This document shows, piece by piece, positions 19,285 to 28,327 of a DNA stretch of 64,000 nt; the stretch's first letter is position 1, and each line of letters begins with the position of its first letter. A model generated the notes under the pieces. It saw only the letters and a list, made by a program, of their open reading frames with translations, did no database searches and had not been told where the DNA came from. Both the position numbers and the translations under genes were made by a program. The stretch is from Klebsiella oxytoca NBRC 105695 (GTDB taxonomy: Bacteria > Pseudomonadota > Gammaproteobacteria > Enterobacterales > Enterobacteriaceae). Where the stretch lies: positions 430,023 through 494,022 of the forward strand of contig NZ_BCZK01000003.1 in NCBI RefSeq assembly GCF_001598695.1, read 5' to 3'.

Positions 19285-19608
19285 CCCATCATAGTTATTC
19301 TTTTCTTATTGGTATCGTCGGTTGCCATTCATCATGCAGGTAAAACAGCCGTTGCCATCGGCACTTATCCTGTCAAAGCGGGAACATCTATTGTGCAATG
19401 CAGCAGCATACAACCTTATCAAAAACGTTAAAATCCAGGAATCGGTATATTCTCAAATACTGGTCAACCTATTGACTTTTGAGTCTTTGTGATAATAGGT
19501 TTCAAAACGAAAAGGTTGCAACTATGTAAATTAGTGGCGAATTGGATTGCCGAAACCGTGCTGCGTATCGCACAATGCCCTCTGTAATCACAGCATAGAC
19601 CGATGACA
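19285..19608. other. igaA-nudE divergent intergenic region
   Basis: These 324 bp hold the outward promoters of igaA and nudE. The stretch is moderately AT-rich. A TTGACT at about 19473 could be a -35 for nudE, but I cannot pair it confidently with a -10. I see no further gene or repeat here. Confidence 0.5.
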
Positions 19609-20169
19609 ATGAGCAAATCATTACAAAAACCCACCATTCTCAACGTTGAAACAGTCGCGCGCTCGCGCCTTTTTAATGTTGAAAGCGTGGACCTTGAGTT
19701 CAGCAACGGGGTGCGCCGCGTATATGAACGGATGCGGCCTTCTACCCGTGAAGCCGTGATGATTGTGCCGATTGTCGATGACCACATAATCCTGATTCGC
19801 GAATACGCTGTTGGTACCGAGTCCTATGAGCTGGGCTTTTCGAAAGGCCTGATCGATCCTGGCGAAAGCGTTATGGAAGCCGCCAACCGCGAACTGAAAG
19901 AAGAGGTCGGATTTGGCGCGCAAAAGCTGACGTTTTTGAAAAAGCTCAGCATGGCTCCGTCCTATTTCTCCAGCAAGATGAATATCCTGGTGGCGGAAGA
20001 TCTGTATCCGGAATCGCTGCCTGGCGATGAGCCAGAGCCGCTGCCGCAGGTTCGCTGGCCGCTAGCGCAGCTGATGATGCTGCTTGATGAAGAAGACTTC
20101 AACGAAGCCCGTAACGTGAGCGCGCTGTTCCTGCTGCGGGAATGGCTTCAGGCTCAGGGGCGACTTTAA
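19609..20169 (+). CDS. nudE: NudE, ADP-compounds Nudix hydrolase
   Basis: The protein has 186 residues from MSKSLQKP, as in E. coli; an ATG two codons earlier at 19603 is also possible. The Nudix box GX5EX7REUXEEXGU is complete: GLIDPGESVMEAANRELKEE beginning near residue 84, followed by VGF. NudE hydrolyses ADP-ribose, Ap3A and NADH in the cytoplasm. It is convergent with mrcA, with a shared terminator in between. Confidence 0.95.
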   Translation: MSKSLQKPTILNVETVARSRLFNVESVDLEFSNGVRRVYERMRPSTREAVMIVPIVDDHIILIREYAVGTESYELGFSKGLIDPGESVMEAANRELKEEVGFGAQKLTFLKKLSMAPSYFSSKMNILVAEDLYPESLPGDEPEPLPQVRWPLAQLMMLLDEEDFNEARNVSALFLLREWLQAQGRL

Positions 20170-20192
20170 CGCACTCGCAGGTAAAAAACGCC

Positions 20193-20272
20193 CGTTGCCT
20201 GCGGCGTGAATGCCTGTACCGCATCGCCTGGGCGGGTAAGGCGCCAGCCGCCTGGCTACGCGGCGGGCAACG
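20193..20272. repeat. REP-like imperfect palindrome between nudE and mrcA
   Basis: Arms CGTTGCC-T-GC-G-GCG (20193-20206) and its near inverse ending GGCAACG (20259-20272) enclose smaller dyads (AGCC/GGCT near 20246-20257). The module GCGGCGTGAATGCC resembles the core of enterobacterial REP/BIME elements. Its place between two convergent genes is typical of such repeats. Confidence 0.5.
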
Positions 20273-20300
20273 TCTCTAAAATGGTGACCATCAGCCAAAG

Positions 20301-20327
20301 AAAAAAGCGCCCGCAGGCGCTTTTTTT
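20301..20327. terminator. Bidirectional terminator between nudE and mrcA
   Basis: AAAAAAGCGCC-CGCA-GGCGCTTTTTTT is a symmetrical hairpin flanked by A6 and T7. It ends one base before the mrcA stop codon. It can serve both nudE and mrcA. Confidence 0.88.
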
Positions 20328-20328
20328 G

Positions 20329-22887
20329 TCAGAACAGTTCGTGAGACTCGCCCCCGCCATCGGTGATGGTGGTGCCCACTTCGTGAACGGCCTGCTGGGT
20401 AGGTTGAGTTCCCTCAATAAAGTACTCTGCGCGGCTGTTCCCGCCGCTGGCTAACTGACCGGTGCTGCGGTCAATGTTGACCGTAATAATGCCCGGCGGC
20501 GGCGTGAGCGGCTCTTCCGGTACGCCTTCCAGCACCCTTTTCATAAAATCATCCCAGGCCGGCTGAGCGCTTTTGGCGCCACCTTCGTAGCCCGATATCT
20601 GATTTTTGATGGCGCCGGAGGCGGTGGTGCGGCCGAGATCGCGACGGTGGTCGTCAAAGCCAATCCATACCGATGTCACCACGCCAGGGCCATAGCCGGA
20701 GAACCACGCATCTTTTGAGCTGTTAGTGGTCCCGGTTTTGCCACCGATATCGTGACGCTGCAGGTCGCGGCCTGCTCGCCAGCCGGTACCCATCCAGCCG
20801 GGTTCGCCGAAGATATTGGTGTTGAGGGCGCTTTTAATCAGGAACGCCAGCGGCGTGTTGATCACGTGCGGCGCATACTCCGGAGCGCCACTTTGCGCGA
20901 CCAGAGACTGGTTTGCCTGCGCCAGCTGCGGCTGCGGAGGAACGCCGGGATTTTGCGGATCCTGCGAGGTCGCTACGTCCTCAACGTCTTTATTTTCCAG
21001 CACATCAGACTTCGGCGTATCGCCGTAAATCACCGGAATATTGCACTGTGGGCAGGCAATTTTTGGCCGCTCTTCAAAAATGACGCCGCCCTGATCGTTC
21101 TCGATTTTGCTGATGAAATAAGGGCTAACCAGGAAACCGCCGTTAGCCATAACCGAGTAGCCGCGCGCAACCTGCAGCGGCGTGAACGATGCGGAGCCCA
21201 GGGCCAGTGATTCGGTCCGCACGATGTTCTGCGCCGGGAAGCCGAAGCGCTGCAGATACTCAGCCGCGTAATCCACGCCCATAGCCCGCATCGCGCGGAC
21301 CATCACCACGTTCTTTGATTGACCCAAACCCTGGCGCAGGCGGATAGGACCCGCATACTGCGGCGGGGAGTTTTTCGGCCGCCAGTCGGAGCCGGAACCG
21401 GCATCCCAGCGGGAAATCGGCACATCGTTGAGCATGCTCGCCAGGGTCAGGCCTTTATCCATCGCCGCGGTGTAGAGGAACGGTTTAATGTTAGAGCCAA
21501 CCTGACGCAGCGCTTGAGTGGCGCGGTTGAACTTGCTTTGGTTGAAATCGAAACCGCCGACCAGCGCAATGATCGCCCCGTTTTGCGGGTTGATCGATAC
21601 CAGCGCCGAGTTGACGTCCGGCACCTGCGCCAGCCACCAGCTGTTGCCTACCTGGCGAACCCAGACCTGTTGTCCGGTCTGCACGACATCGTTCACCTTA
21701 CGCGGCGTGGCGCCCTGTTGAGTATCGGAGATAAAGCGCCGCGCCCAGCGGATGCCTTCCATATTCAGAGAGACCGAGGTTCCGTTGCTCAGTAGCGCGA
21801 CGGCTTCCTGCGGATTTGCCGAAGTGATAACCGCCGGAGAGAGCGGTCCGGAGCCTGGGGTTTTTTTCAGGGTATCGATGATTTTCTGGTTATCCCACGG
21901 CGTTTCACCCACTTTCCACAGCACCTTTTCCGGCCCGCGATAGCCGTGGCGCATATCGTAATCCAGCACGTTATTCCGCACCGCCTGCTGGGCTGCCTGC
22001 TGATTTTTACGGGTGATGGTGGTGTAGACACGATAGCCGTCTTCATAAGCCTGCTCGCCGTAGCGGCTGACCATCTCCTGACGCACCATTTCGCTGAGAT
22101 ACGGCGAGGAGAAGGCGATTTCCGGGGTATGGTAGCTTGCGTCAATAGGCTGGCTACGCGCCTGATCGTACTGCGCCTGCGTGATGTAGCCTTCGCTCAG
22201 CATACGCGAGAGAACAACGTTGCGGCGGGCGGTTGCACGATCCATGGAATAGAGCGGGTTAAAGGTTGACGGCGCTTTAGGCAGGCCTGCAATCACCGCC
22301 ATCTCGCTCAGCGTAAGCTGATCGACGGATTTGCCAAAGTAGACCTGCGCGGCCGCGCCGACGCCGTAGGCGCGATAGCCAAGATAGATTTTGTTCAGGT
22401 ACAGCTCAAGAATTTCATCTTTATTGAGTAACTGCTCGATGCGGATCGCGAGGAAGGCCTCTTTCACCTTACGCATCAACGTTTTTTCGGGGCTCAGGAA
22501 GAAGTTACGCGCCAGCTGTTGGGTAATCGTACTGGCGCCCTGCGAGGCGTGACCGGAGAACATCGCGACGCTGGCGGCGCGGAAAATCCCGACAGGGTCA
22601 ACGCCATGATGCTCATAAAAACGGCTATCTTCGGTGGCGATAAACGCTTTAATCAGCTCAGGCGGCATTTGCTGCAGCGTGACGGGAATACGGCGTTTTT
22701 CGCCATATTGCGCGATCAGCTCGCCATCCGCGCTATAGACCTGCATCGGGATTTGCAGGCGCACATCCTTCAGCGTTGCGACGTCGGGGAGCTGCGGCTC
22801 TATATATTTATAGAGACCAAAAATCGAGCCTGCTCCCAGCAGTACGCAACAGACTGCAAGGATAAAAAGATACTTTACGAACTTCAC
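20329..22887 (-). CDS. mrcA: MrcA (PBP1a), bifunctional peptidoglycan synthase
   Basis: PBP1a polymerises and crosslinks peptidoglycan in the periplasm. The protein has 852 residues. It has a cytoplasmic stub, a transmembrane helix (YLFILAVCCVLLGAGSIFGL, 6-25), a GT51 glycosyltransferase domain with the catalytic E86 in ATEDSRFYEHHG, an OB-like insert, and a transpeptidase domain with SxxK at S465 (SNIKPF), an SxN motif (SKNVV) and KTGTTNSSKD. The Asp/Gly/Pro-rich C-terminus is typical. It is divergent from hofM, an arrangement that recalls ponA-pilM in other Gammaproteobacteria. Confidence 0.97.
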   Translation of the reverse strand: MKFVKYLFILAVCCVLLGAGSIFGLYKYIEPQLPDVATLKDVRLQIPMQVYSADGELIAQYGEKRRIPVTLQQMPPELIKAFIATEDSRFYEHHGVDPVGIFRAASVAMFSGHASQGASTITQQLARNFFLSPEKTLMRKVKEAFLAIRIEQLLNKDEILELYLNKIYLGYRAYGVGAAAQVYFGKSVDQLTLSEMAVIAGLPKAPSTFNPLYSMDRATARRNVVLSRMLSEGYITQAQYDQARSQPIDASYHTPEIAFSSPYLSEMVRQEMVSRYGEQAYEDGYRVYTTITRKNQQAAQQAVRNNVLDYDMRHGYRGPEKVLWKVGETPWDNQKIIDTLKKTPGSGPLSPAVITSANPQEAVALLSNGTSVSLNMEGIRWARRFISDTQQGATPRKVNDVVQTGQQVWVRQVGNSWWLAQVPDVNSALVSINPQNGAIIALVGGFDFNQSKFNRATQALRQVGSNIKPFLYTAAMDKGLTLASMLNDVPISRWDAGSGSDWRPKNSPPQYAGPIRLRQGLGQSKNVVMVRAMRAMGVDYAAEYLQRFGFPAQNIVRTESLALGSASFTPLQVARGYSVMANGGFLVSPYFISKIENDQGGVIFEERPKIACPQCNIPVIYGDTPKSDVLENKDVEDVATSQDPQNPGVPPQPQLAQANQSLVAQSGAPEYAPHVINTPLAFLIKSALNTNIFGEPGWMGTGWRAGRDLQRHDIGGKTGTTNSSKDAWFSGYGPGVVTSVWIGFDDHRRDLGRTTASGAIKNQISGYEGGAKSAQPAWDDFMKRVLEGVPEEPLTPPPGIITVNIDRSTGQLASGGNSRAEYFIEGTQPTQQAVHEVGTTITDGGGESHELF

Positions 22888-23004
22888 CGGAGATTTCTCA
22901 TTTAGTTTTCATTGGGCAGTTTATAAACAAACGCGCAGTAGTATAAAGGCAAGCCTGGAGCATTGATATAGCGAAGCATATCGGCTGATAAGGAGATCGT
23001 AGGC

Positions 23005-23796
23005 ATGGCTTTTAGAAACTGGCGCATAGGAATGCATATTCAGCAGGACCATATTGCTATTGTCGCGTTGTTGCATGAGCGCTCACGCTGGGCGCTGCGC
23101 CGCTGGTGGAATATCCCATTAATGCCCGGCACCGTGCGTCAGGGGATGGTAGTGGACGTTGAGTCGCTGGCCCACCAGTTGCAAAGCTGGCGGCGGGAGC
23201 TGCCTTTGCAGCATCAAGTCTGCATTGCCTTCCCGGCGGCGCGAACGCTGCAGAAGCAGCTCCCGCGTCCGCAGATTTCATTAAGAGAAAGCGAGCAGGC
23301 GACATGGATAACCAGCGCCATGGCGCAGCAGCTGGAAATGCCCGCCTCTTCGCTGTGCGTCGATTATGCCCAATCTGCTGCGGTCGATGGCTGGCGGGTT
23401 ACCGCTGCGCAGCGCTTAGACGTCAACGCGCTATGCCGGCTGGCAACCCGTCTCAGGTTAAGAGTGGTGGGGATTGTCCCGGATGCCAGCGCGCTTAGCG
23501 CTTTTATCCCCTGGCTGCCGGTTGAAACGCAGGGGCTGGCGTGGCGCGACGAAGCGAGCTGGCTTTGGGCAACCGCCGAGAACTGGGGATACTGTTTGTG
23601 CAGCGACGCTCCCTCTTTTCCCCACATGGTTTCCCGGGTAAACGCCGGAGCATTTCGTCTCTGTACTTCAGCGCCGTGCGACGGGCAGAGCTTTGACGCC
23701 TGGAGCGTCATCGATCGCCTGCAGCCGCCTCTGCCGAGCTGCGGCGACAGCTATACCGTTGCTCTGGGGTTGGCGCTGGGAGCGCGCCAGCTATGA
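23005..23796 (+). CDS. hofM: HofM, PilM-like protein of the DNA-uptake operon
   Basis: This 263-residue protein has an actin-like, PilM/ComA-related fold. It is recognised by its start (MAFRNWRIGMHIQQD), the segment RTLQKQLPRPQISLRESEQ, the LAWRDEASWLWAT segment and the C-terminal ALGLALGARQL. HofMNOPQ are homologues of type IV pilus assembly proteins PilMNOPQ and are needed in E. coli for using DNA as a nutrient. Start at 23005 is preceded by AAGGAG. It is the first gene of a tight operon, overlaps hofN by 4 bp, and is divergent from mrcA. Confidence 0.9.
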   Translation: MAFRNWRIGMHIQQDHIAIVALLHERSRWALRRWWNIPLMPGTVRQGMVVDVESLAHQLQSWRRELPLQHQVCIAFPAARTLQKQLPRPQISLRESEQATWITSAMAQQLEMPASSLCVDYAQSAAVDGWRVTAAQRLDVNALCRLATRLRLRVVGIVPDASALSAFIPWLPVETQGLAWRDEASWLWATAENWGYCLCSDAPSFPHMVSRVNAGAFRLCTSAPCDGQSFDAWSVIDRLQPPLPSCGDSYTVALGLALGARQL

Positions 23797-24332
23797 GCCA
23801 CATCGTCAACTTTCTTCCCTGGCGCGAAACGCGGCGAAAACAGCGCCTGCGCATAGGCGGCCTGGTGAGCGTCGGTTTACTGCTTATCCTGCTTGCGGCG
23901 CTGCTTGCCCCACGGCTCAACAAACGGGCCGCTCACTGGATGGCAACCGTTAAGCTAAACGCTGATAACCAGCTTTACAGCGCATTACAGCAGCGTGAGC
24001 GCACCATGCGTCAGCAGCTACAGCACAGGGAGCAACAGCGCCTGCGCCGCCTGCGGCGCGAAAAAACCGCCGCGTGGCAGCCAAGGCTGCAGGAGATAGC
24101 GGCGCGTATGCCGGAAGATGCCTGGTTAACCCATCTGGAATACCGCCAGAACGCTCTGTCGCTGAGCGGGCTAACGTTGAATCTTAAAGGGTTAGCCGCG
24201 CTGGAAAAGGCGCTGGCAAACATTAGCGGTTTTCTTCCGGCAAAGGCAGGGGAAACGCACCGCGATAGTGAAGGACGCTGGCTATTTCACTTTTCCATGG
24301 TTGGAGAGGACGAACATGCGGGGGAGCATTGA
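23793..24332 (+). CDS. hofN: HofN, PilN-like inner-membrane protein
   Basis: The protein has 179 residues: a short cytoplasmic N-terminus beginning MSHIVNFLPWRE (the conserved INFLPWR-type motif of PilN), one membrane helix (GGLVSVGLLLILLAALLAP, about 22-40), a basic coiled-coil segment rich in Arg/Gln (62-95), and a ferredoxin-like end. By homology it bridges HofM and HofO at the inner membrane. It overlaps hofM by 4 bp and hofO by 17 bp. Confidence 0.88.
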   Translation: MSHIVNFLPWRETRRKQRLRIGGLVSVGLLLILLAALLAPRLNKRAAHWMATVKLNADNQLYSALQQRERTMRQQLQHREQQRLRRLRREKTAAWQPRLQEIAARMPEDAWLTHLEYRQNALSLSGLTLNLKGLAALEKALANISGFLPAKAGETHRDSEGRWLFHFSMVGEDEHAGEH

Positions 24333-24756
24333 ACGCTTGCTGGCGGAGCGTAAAAGTCTGTTAGCAATACCTCTCCTGCTGGTTCTGATTGCCGCAATCG
24401 GGCGCTGGCTCATGCTGACTTCCCAGACAGAAACGCCAGTGGAGCTCTCGCCGCGCATACAGATGCAGTGGCGAAAACTGCTGTCGCTGGTGAGCGCGCT
24501 ACGTGCCGCCGGAATAGATGACGCAGCGACCCAGCCATTTTCTCCCATTGAGCTCCCGGTGGCTGGGGTGGCGCTTATCGCCTGGCGGCCGATGGGCGGC
24601 GGGGGCGAGATGCAGCTGGAGGCTGACTGGCAAGCGGTGCCTGCGCTCTTTTCCTGGCTTGCCCGCTGCGGGATGCGAGCTACGGCTTTCTCTGTGCAGC
24701 CGGAAAAACAGGCTCTACGGTTGACTTTGCATCTGGGGGCGGAAGATGCGCCTTAA
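24316..24756 (+). CDS. hofO: HofO, PilO-like protein
   Basis: The protein has 146 residues from MRGSIERLLAERKSL. It has a membrane helix (LLAIPLLLVLIAAIGRWLML, near 15-35) and a small periplasmic domain. The open frame extends back to 24268 inside hofN, but the later ATG gives the usual length and membrane topology. It overlaps hofN by 17 bp and hofP by 11 bp. Sequence conservation in the family is low, so the name rests mainly on position, size and topology. Confidence 0.82.
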   Translation: MRGSIERLLAERKSLLAIPLLLVLIAAIGRWLMLTSQTETPVELSPRIQMQWRKLLSLVSALRAAGIDDAATQPFSPIELPVAGVALIAWRPMGGGGEMQLEADWQAVPALFSWLARCGMRATAFSVQPEKQALRLTLHLGAEDAP

Positions 24757-25153
24757 ATGGTGGTACTGGCTGCTGTTCCCACTTCCGCTGCTGGCGGTGG
24801 AACGCGATCCGTTCCGCCCCCCGGTGGATCGCTGCCGGACGGCGCAGCTTAGCCAGTGGCGCTATGGCGGAGCTGTCGGCGACCCGCTGGCGCTTATTGG
24901 CATTTTGCAGGATAGCGCCGGGAAGTGGCGTCGGGTGAGGACGGAGACGATTTTACCCGCGGGCTGGCGGGTGACGCTGCTGACGGCAGAGAAAATAACC
25001 ATATTAACCGGCCCCGGGTGTGAACCTGCACAGTGGGTCTGGCTGCGAAAGGGAATAAAGAATGATGCGATGGATAAGCCTGCTTTTTCTGCTCCTGCCG
25101 CTGATGGGCGACGCGGCAAAAAAGGATCTTCCCGTGTCGCTGGTCATCGATGA
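24746..25153 (+). CDS. hofP: HofP, PilP-like protein
   Basis: The protein has 135 residues. An N-terminal hydrophobic signal (WWYWLLFPLPLLAVE) is followed by RDPFRPP, which matches the RDPF motif of PilP lipoprotein relatives, and by a small domain containing LSQWRYGG and CEPAQWVWLR. There is no lipobox Cys. The last 30 codons overlap the first part of hofQ by 92 bp in another frame, so its C-terminus is basic and of low conservation. It is probably a periplasmic partner of the HofQ secretin. Confidence 0.83.
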   Translation: MRLKWWYWLLFPLPLLAVERDPFRPPVDRCRTAQLSQWRYGGAVGDPLALIGILQDSAGKWRRVRTETILPAGWRVTLLTAEKITILTGPGCEPAQWVWLRKGIKNDAMDKPAFSAPAADGRRGKKGSSRVAGHR

Positions 25154-26303
25154 TGCCCCGGTGGCTCAGGTACTCCAGTCGTTGGCGGAGCTAAAGCAAA
25201 AAAATCTCGTGATCGCACCTGACGTCAGCGGCTCGGTATCTCTTCATCTGAATGAGGTTCCCTGGCTGCAGGCGTTGCGATCGGTGATCGACAGCGCCGG
25301 TTTGACCCTTACTCAGCAAGGTTCGGTTCTCTACGTACACACCCAGGCGTGGCAAAAGGCGCAGCAGATGAACCTTGAGGCGGAAAGAGCAAAGCTTCTG
25401 CAGAATCTCCCTTTGCAGGGGCATAGCGTGACCCTTCGCTATGCTGATGCGGAGGATCTGGCTAAAGCCGGCGAAAAATTGCTGAGCGCTCGCGGACATC
25501 TGACGGTCGATAAGCGAACCAACCGTCTGTTGATTCGAGATGATGCCCGGCACCTTCCGGCGTTAAAAGCATGGGCCCAGGAGATGGATGTACCCGTAGG
25601 TCAGGTCGAGCTGGCGGCGCATATCGTTTCAATGAGCGAAACCAGCCTGCGGGAACTGGGCGTTAAATGGAGCCTGGCAGAAGCGAGCAGCCCGCCAGGC
25701 TCGGGTAAGTTAACCACCTTGAGCAGCAACCTGGCGGTAGGGGATGCCAGTACAAGGGCCGGGTTTAACATCGGCCGCATCAGCGGGCGGCTTCTGGAGC
25801 TGGAGCTCTCCGCGCTTGAGCGGAAGCAGCAGGTAGACATCATCGCCAGCCCTCGACTGCTGGCTTCGCATATGCAGCCCGCCAGCATTAAGCAAGGAAG
25901 CGAGATACCTTATCAGGTCTCCAGCGGCGAAAGCGGCGCAACCTCTGTGGAGTTTAAAGAGGCGGTGCTGGGGATGGAGGTAACGCCGACGGTGTTACAT
26001 CAAAACCGCGTACGTTTAAAACTCAGAATTAGCGAAAATACGCCGGGCCAGGTGCTCAAACAGGATAATGGCGAAGTATTGGCTATTGATAAACAAGAAA
26101 TAGAAACTCAGGTAGAGGTTAAAAGCGGCGAGACCCTGGCTTTAGGCGGTATCTTTGCGCAAAAAAATAAAACTTCTCGCGAGGGTATTCCTCTCCTTAG
26201 CGACATCCCCTGGTTTGGCCAGCTGTTTCGCCGCGACGGCAAGGATAACGAACGACGTGAACTGGTTGTCTTCATCACTCCACGTATTCTGGCAGTGCAT
26301 TAA
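25062..26303 (+). CDS. hofQ: HofQ, outer-membrane secretin of the DNA-uptake system
   Basis: The protein has 413 residues. It has a signal peptide (WISLLFLLLPLMGDAA), an STN/N0-type domain (VSLVIDDAPVAQVLQSLAE), an N1 domain (VTLRYADAEDLAKAGEKLLS) and the secretin core with the family signature near QVEVKSGETLALGGIFAQKN and IPLLSDIPWFGQLFRRD. By homology it forms the outer-membrane pore for incoming DNA. It is unusually short for a PilQ because it lacks AMIN domains. Two adjacent ATG codons start it. The hofP overlap is 92 bp. Confidence 0.94.
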   Translation: MMRWISLLFLLLPLMGDAAKKDLPVSLVIDDAPVAQVLQSLAELKQKNLVIAPDVSGSVSLHLNEVPWLQALRSVIDSAGLTLTQQGSVLYVHTQAWQKAQQMNLEAERAKLLQNLPLQGHSVTLRYADAEDLAKAGEKLLSARGHLTVDKRTNRLLIRDDARHLPALKAWAQEMDVPVGQVELAAHIVSMSETSLRELGVKWSLAEASSPPGSGKLTTLSSNLAVGDASTRAGFNIGRISGRLLELELSALERKQQVDIIASPRLLASHMQPASIKQGSEIPYQVSSGESGATSVEFKEAVLGMEVTPTVLHQNRVRLKLRISENTPGQVLKQDNGEVLAIDKQEIETQVEVKSGETLALGGIFAQKNKTSREGIPLLSDIPWFGQLFRRDGKDNERRELVVFITPRILAVH

Positions 26304-26314
26304 GCGGGTTTTTC

Positions 26315-26360
26315 ATGCTAAACACGTTTCAGGTGTTTGACGTGAGGACGGATTTAGCAT
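26315..26360. other. Long hairpin between hofQ and aroK
   Basis: ATGCTAAA (26315-26322) pairs perfectly with TTTAGCAT (26353-26360), and CACG (26323-26326) can extend the stem with CGTG (26341-26344) past an 8-nt bulge. It begins 12 bp after the hofQ stop. There is no T-run directly after it. It may be a transcription-attenuating or mRNA-stabilising hairpin between the hof and aroK transcripts. The rest of the 269-bp gap presumably carries the aroK promoters. Confidence 0.45.
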
Positions 26361-26572
26361 ACAAGGGGTACCGATTTGAGAGTCGGGTACGACATCAATC
26401 CTCCCTTTCTTGTCCGGTGATTTATTCTGTTGCCAAACCAGCCGGAGTATTGAGATAATTTTTAGTCTGACTCTCGCTCTATTGCATATGAGGTTTCAGT
26501 TCATGTCCTGCTGCGCTGGGTGTCTGCGAAGCGGGTTTACCATTAACGAATAGTCTTAGTAGTACCGAAAAA

Positions 26573-27094
26573 ATGGCAGAGAAACGCAATATCTTTCTGG
26601 TTGGGCCTATGGGTGCCGGCAAAAGCACTATTGGGCGCCAGTTAGCCCAACAGCTCAACATGGAATTTTACGATTCCGATCAAGAAATTGAGAAACGCAC
26701 TGGCGCAGATGTGGGTTGGGTCTTTGATGTAGAAGGCGAAGACGGCTTCCGCGACCGTGAAGAAAAAATCATCAATGAGTTGACGGAAAAACAGGGAATC
26801 GTGCTGGCAACCGGCGGTGGCTCTGTAAAATCCCGTGAAACGCGTAACCGTCTCTCCGCCCGCGGCGTGGTGGTGTACCTGGAAACAACTATCGAAAAGC
26901 AGCTTGCCCGTACGCAGCGCGATAAAAAGCGTCCTTTGTTACAAGTTGATGCGCCGCCTCGCGAAGTTCTGGAAGCGTTGGCAGATGAGCGCAATCCACT
27001 GTACGAAGAGATTGCTGATGTCACTATCCGCACTGACGATCAAAGCGCGAAAGTGGTAGCAAACCAGATTATTCATATGCTGGAAAGCAATTGA
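26573..27094 (+). CDS. aroK: AroK, shikimate kinase I
   Basis: AroK phosphorylates shikimate at the 3-OH in the pathway to chorismate. The 173 residues match E. coli. Walker A GPMGAGKS is at 11-18, the shikimate-binding DSDxxIE segment ([11 protein letters not shown]) is near 34-44, and GGG ([13 protein letters not shown]) lies near 80. The lid segment RPLL is present. It heads the aroKB-damX-dam-rpe-gph-trpS superoperon, with aroB 54 bp downstream. Confidence 0.97.
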   Translation: MAEKRNIFLVGPMGAGKSTIGRQLAQQLNMEFYDSDQEIEKRTGADVGWVFDVEGEDGFRDREEKIINELTEKQGIVLATGGGSVKSRETRNRLSARGVVVYLETTIEKQLARTQRDKKRPLLQVDAPPREVLEALADERNPLYEEIADVTIRTDDQSAKVVANQIIHMLESN

Positions 27095-27148
27095 TTCTGG
27101 CTTAATAAAGTGCGTCAGAGTAAAAGCAACTGAGGTGGACGTCGCGTT

Positions 27149-28243
27149 ATGGAGAGGCTTACTGTAACCCTCGGGGAACGTAGTTACCCGATTACCATCG
27201 CGGCTGGTTTGTTTAACGATCCAGCTTCCTTCCTGCCACTGAAATCAGGCGATCAGGTTATGCTGGTCACCAATGAAACGCTGGCGCCGCTTTATCTGGA
27301 TACCGTACGCTCCGTACTTGAGCAAGCGGGAGTAAAAGTCGATAGCGTGATTCTTCCCGACGGCGAGCAGTTTAAAAGCCTGGCGGTGATGGATACTGTT
27401 TTTACCGCGCTATTGCAAAAACCACACGGCCGCGACACGACGCTAGTGGCGCTCGGCGGTGGGGTGATCGGTGATTTAACCGGATTTGCCGCCGCCAGCT
27501 ACCAGCGTGGCGTGCGCTTTATTCAGGTTCCTACCACTCTGCTGTCGCAGGTGGACTCTTCGGTGGGCGGCAAAACGGCCGTCAACCACCCTCTCGGTAA
27601 AAACATGATTGGCGCCTTCTGGCAGCCAGTTTCCGTTGTTGTCGATCTCAACTGTCTTAAAACGCTGCCGAAGCGTGAGCTCTCTTCCGGTCTGGCTGAA
27701 GTGATCAAGTACGGCGTGATTCTTGACGGCGAATTTTTCGACTGGCTGGAAAATAATATTGATGCACTGATGGCGCTGGATGAAAAAGCGATGGCGTACT
27801 GTATCCGTCGCTGTTGTGAGCTGAAAGCTGAAGTTGTCGCTGCCGACGAGCGCGAAACCGGGTTACGTGCTTTACTCAATCTTGGCCATACTTTTGGTCA
27901 TGCTATCGAAGCTGAAATGGGCTACGGTAATTGGTTACATGGTGAAGCGGTTGCTGCCGGCATGGTGATGGCGGCGCATGCGTCCGAGCGTTTGGGGCGG
28001 TTTAATCCGCAGGATACGCAGCGAATTATCCATCTGCTGCAACGTGCAGGCCTGCCGGTGTGCGGGCCGCAGGAGATGACAGCTGACGCGTATTTGCCCC
28101 ACATGATGCGTGATAAAAAAGTACTGGCAGGCGAGATGCGGCTGGTGCTACCCCTCGCGATAGGGAAGAGCGAGATACGCGGCGGAGTACCGCATGATGT
28201 TGTTCTTGGCGCGATTGCTGATACTCAGCAGGCGCAACAATAA
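27149..28243 (+). CDS. aroB: AroB, 3-dehydroquinate synthase
   Basis: AroB cyclises DAHP to 3-dehydroquinate with NAD+ and a divalent metal. The protein has 364 residues. The NAD site region [17 protein letters not shown], the phosphate site [20 protein letters not shown], and the metal ligands in [10 protein letters not shown] (Glu), [11 protein letters not shown] (His) and NWLHGEAVA (His) are all visible. It is the second gene of the aroK superoperon. Confidence 0.97.
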   Translation: MERLTVTLGERSYPITIAAGLFNDPASFLPLKSGDQVMLVTNETLAPLYLDTVRSVLEQAGVKVDSVILPDGEQFKSLAVMDTVFTALLQKPHGRDTTLVALGGGVIGDLTGFAAASYQRGVRFIQVPTTLLSQVDSSVGGKTAVNHPLGKNMIGAFWQPVSVVVDLNCLKTLPKRELSSGLAEVIKYGVILDGEFFDWLENNIDALMALDEKAMAYCIRRCCELKAEVVAADERETGLRALLNLGHTFGHAIEAEMGYGNWLHGEAVAAGMVMAAHASERLGRFNPQDTQRIIHLLQRAGLPVCGPQEMTADAYLPHMMRDKKVLAGEMRLVLPLAIGKSEIRGGVPHDVVLGAIADTQQAQQ

Positions 28244-28327
28244 GAAGGTCTGGCCGCGTTCGCGCGGCGTTATCATTTCGGGTGACATGCAATAGTCGTG
28301 AGCATAAGCCTTTTAGTGGGGTGTTAA

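Noticed and set aside
22888..23004. CRP-S (Sxy-dependent) site before hofM
   Set aside because: No TGCGA-N6-TCGCA-like palindrome is visible in the 117-bp mrcA-hofM gap.
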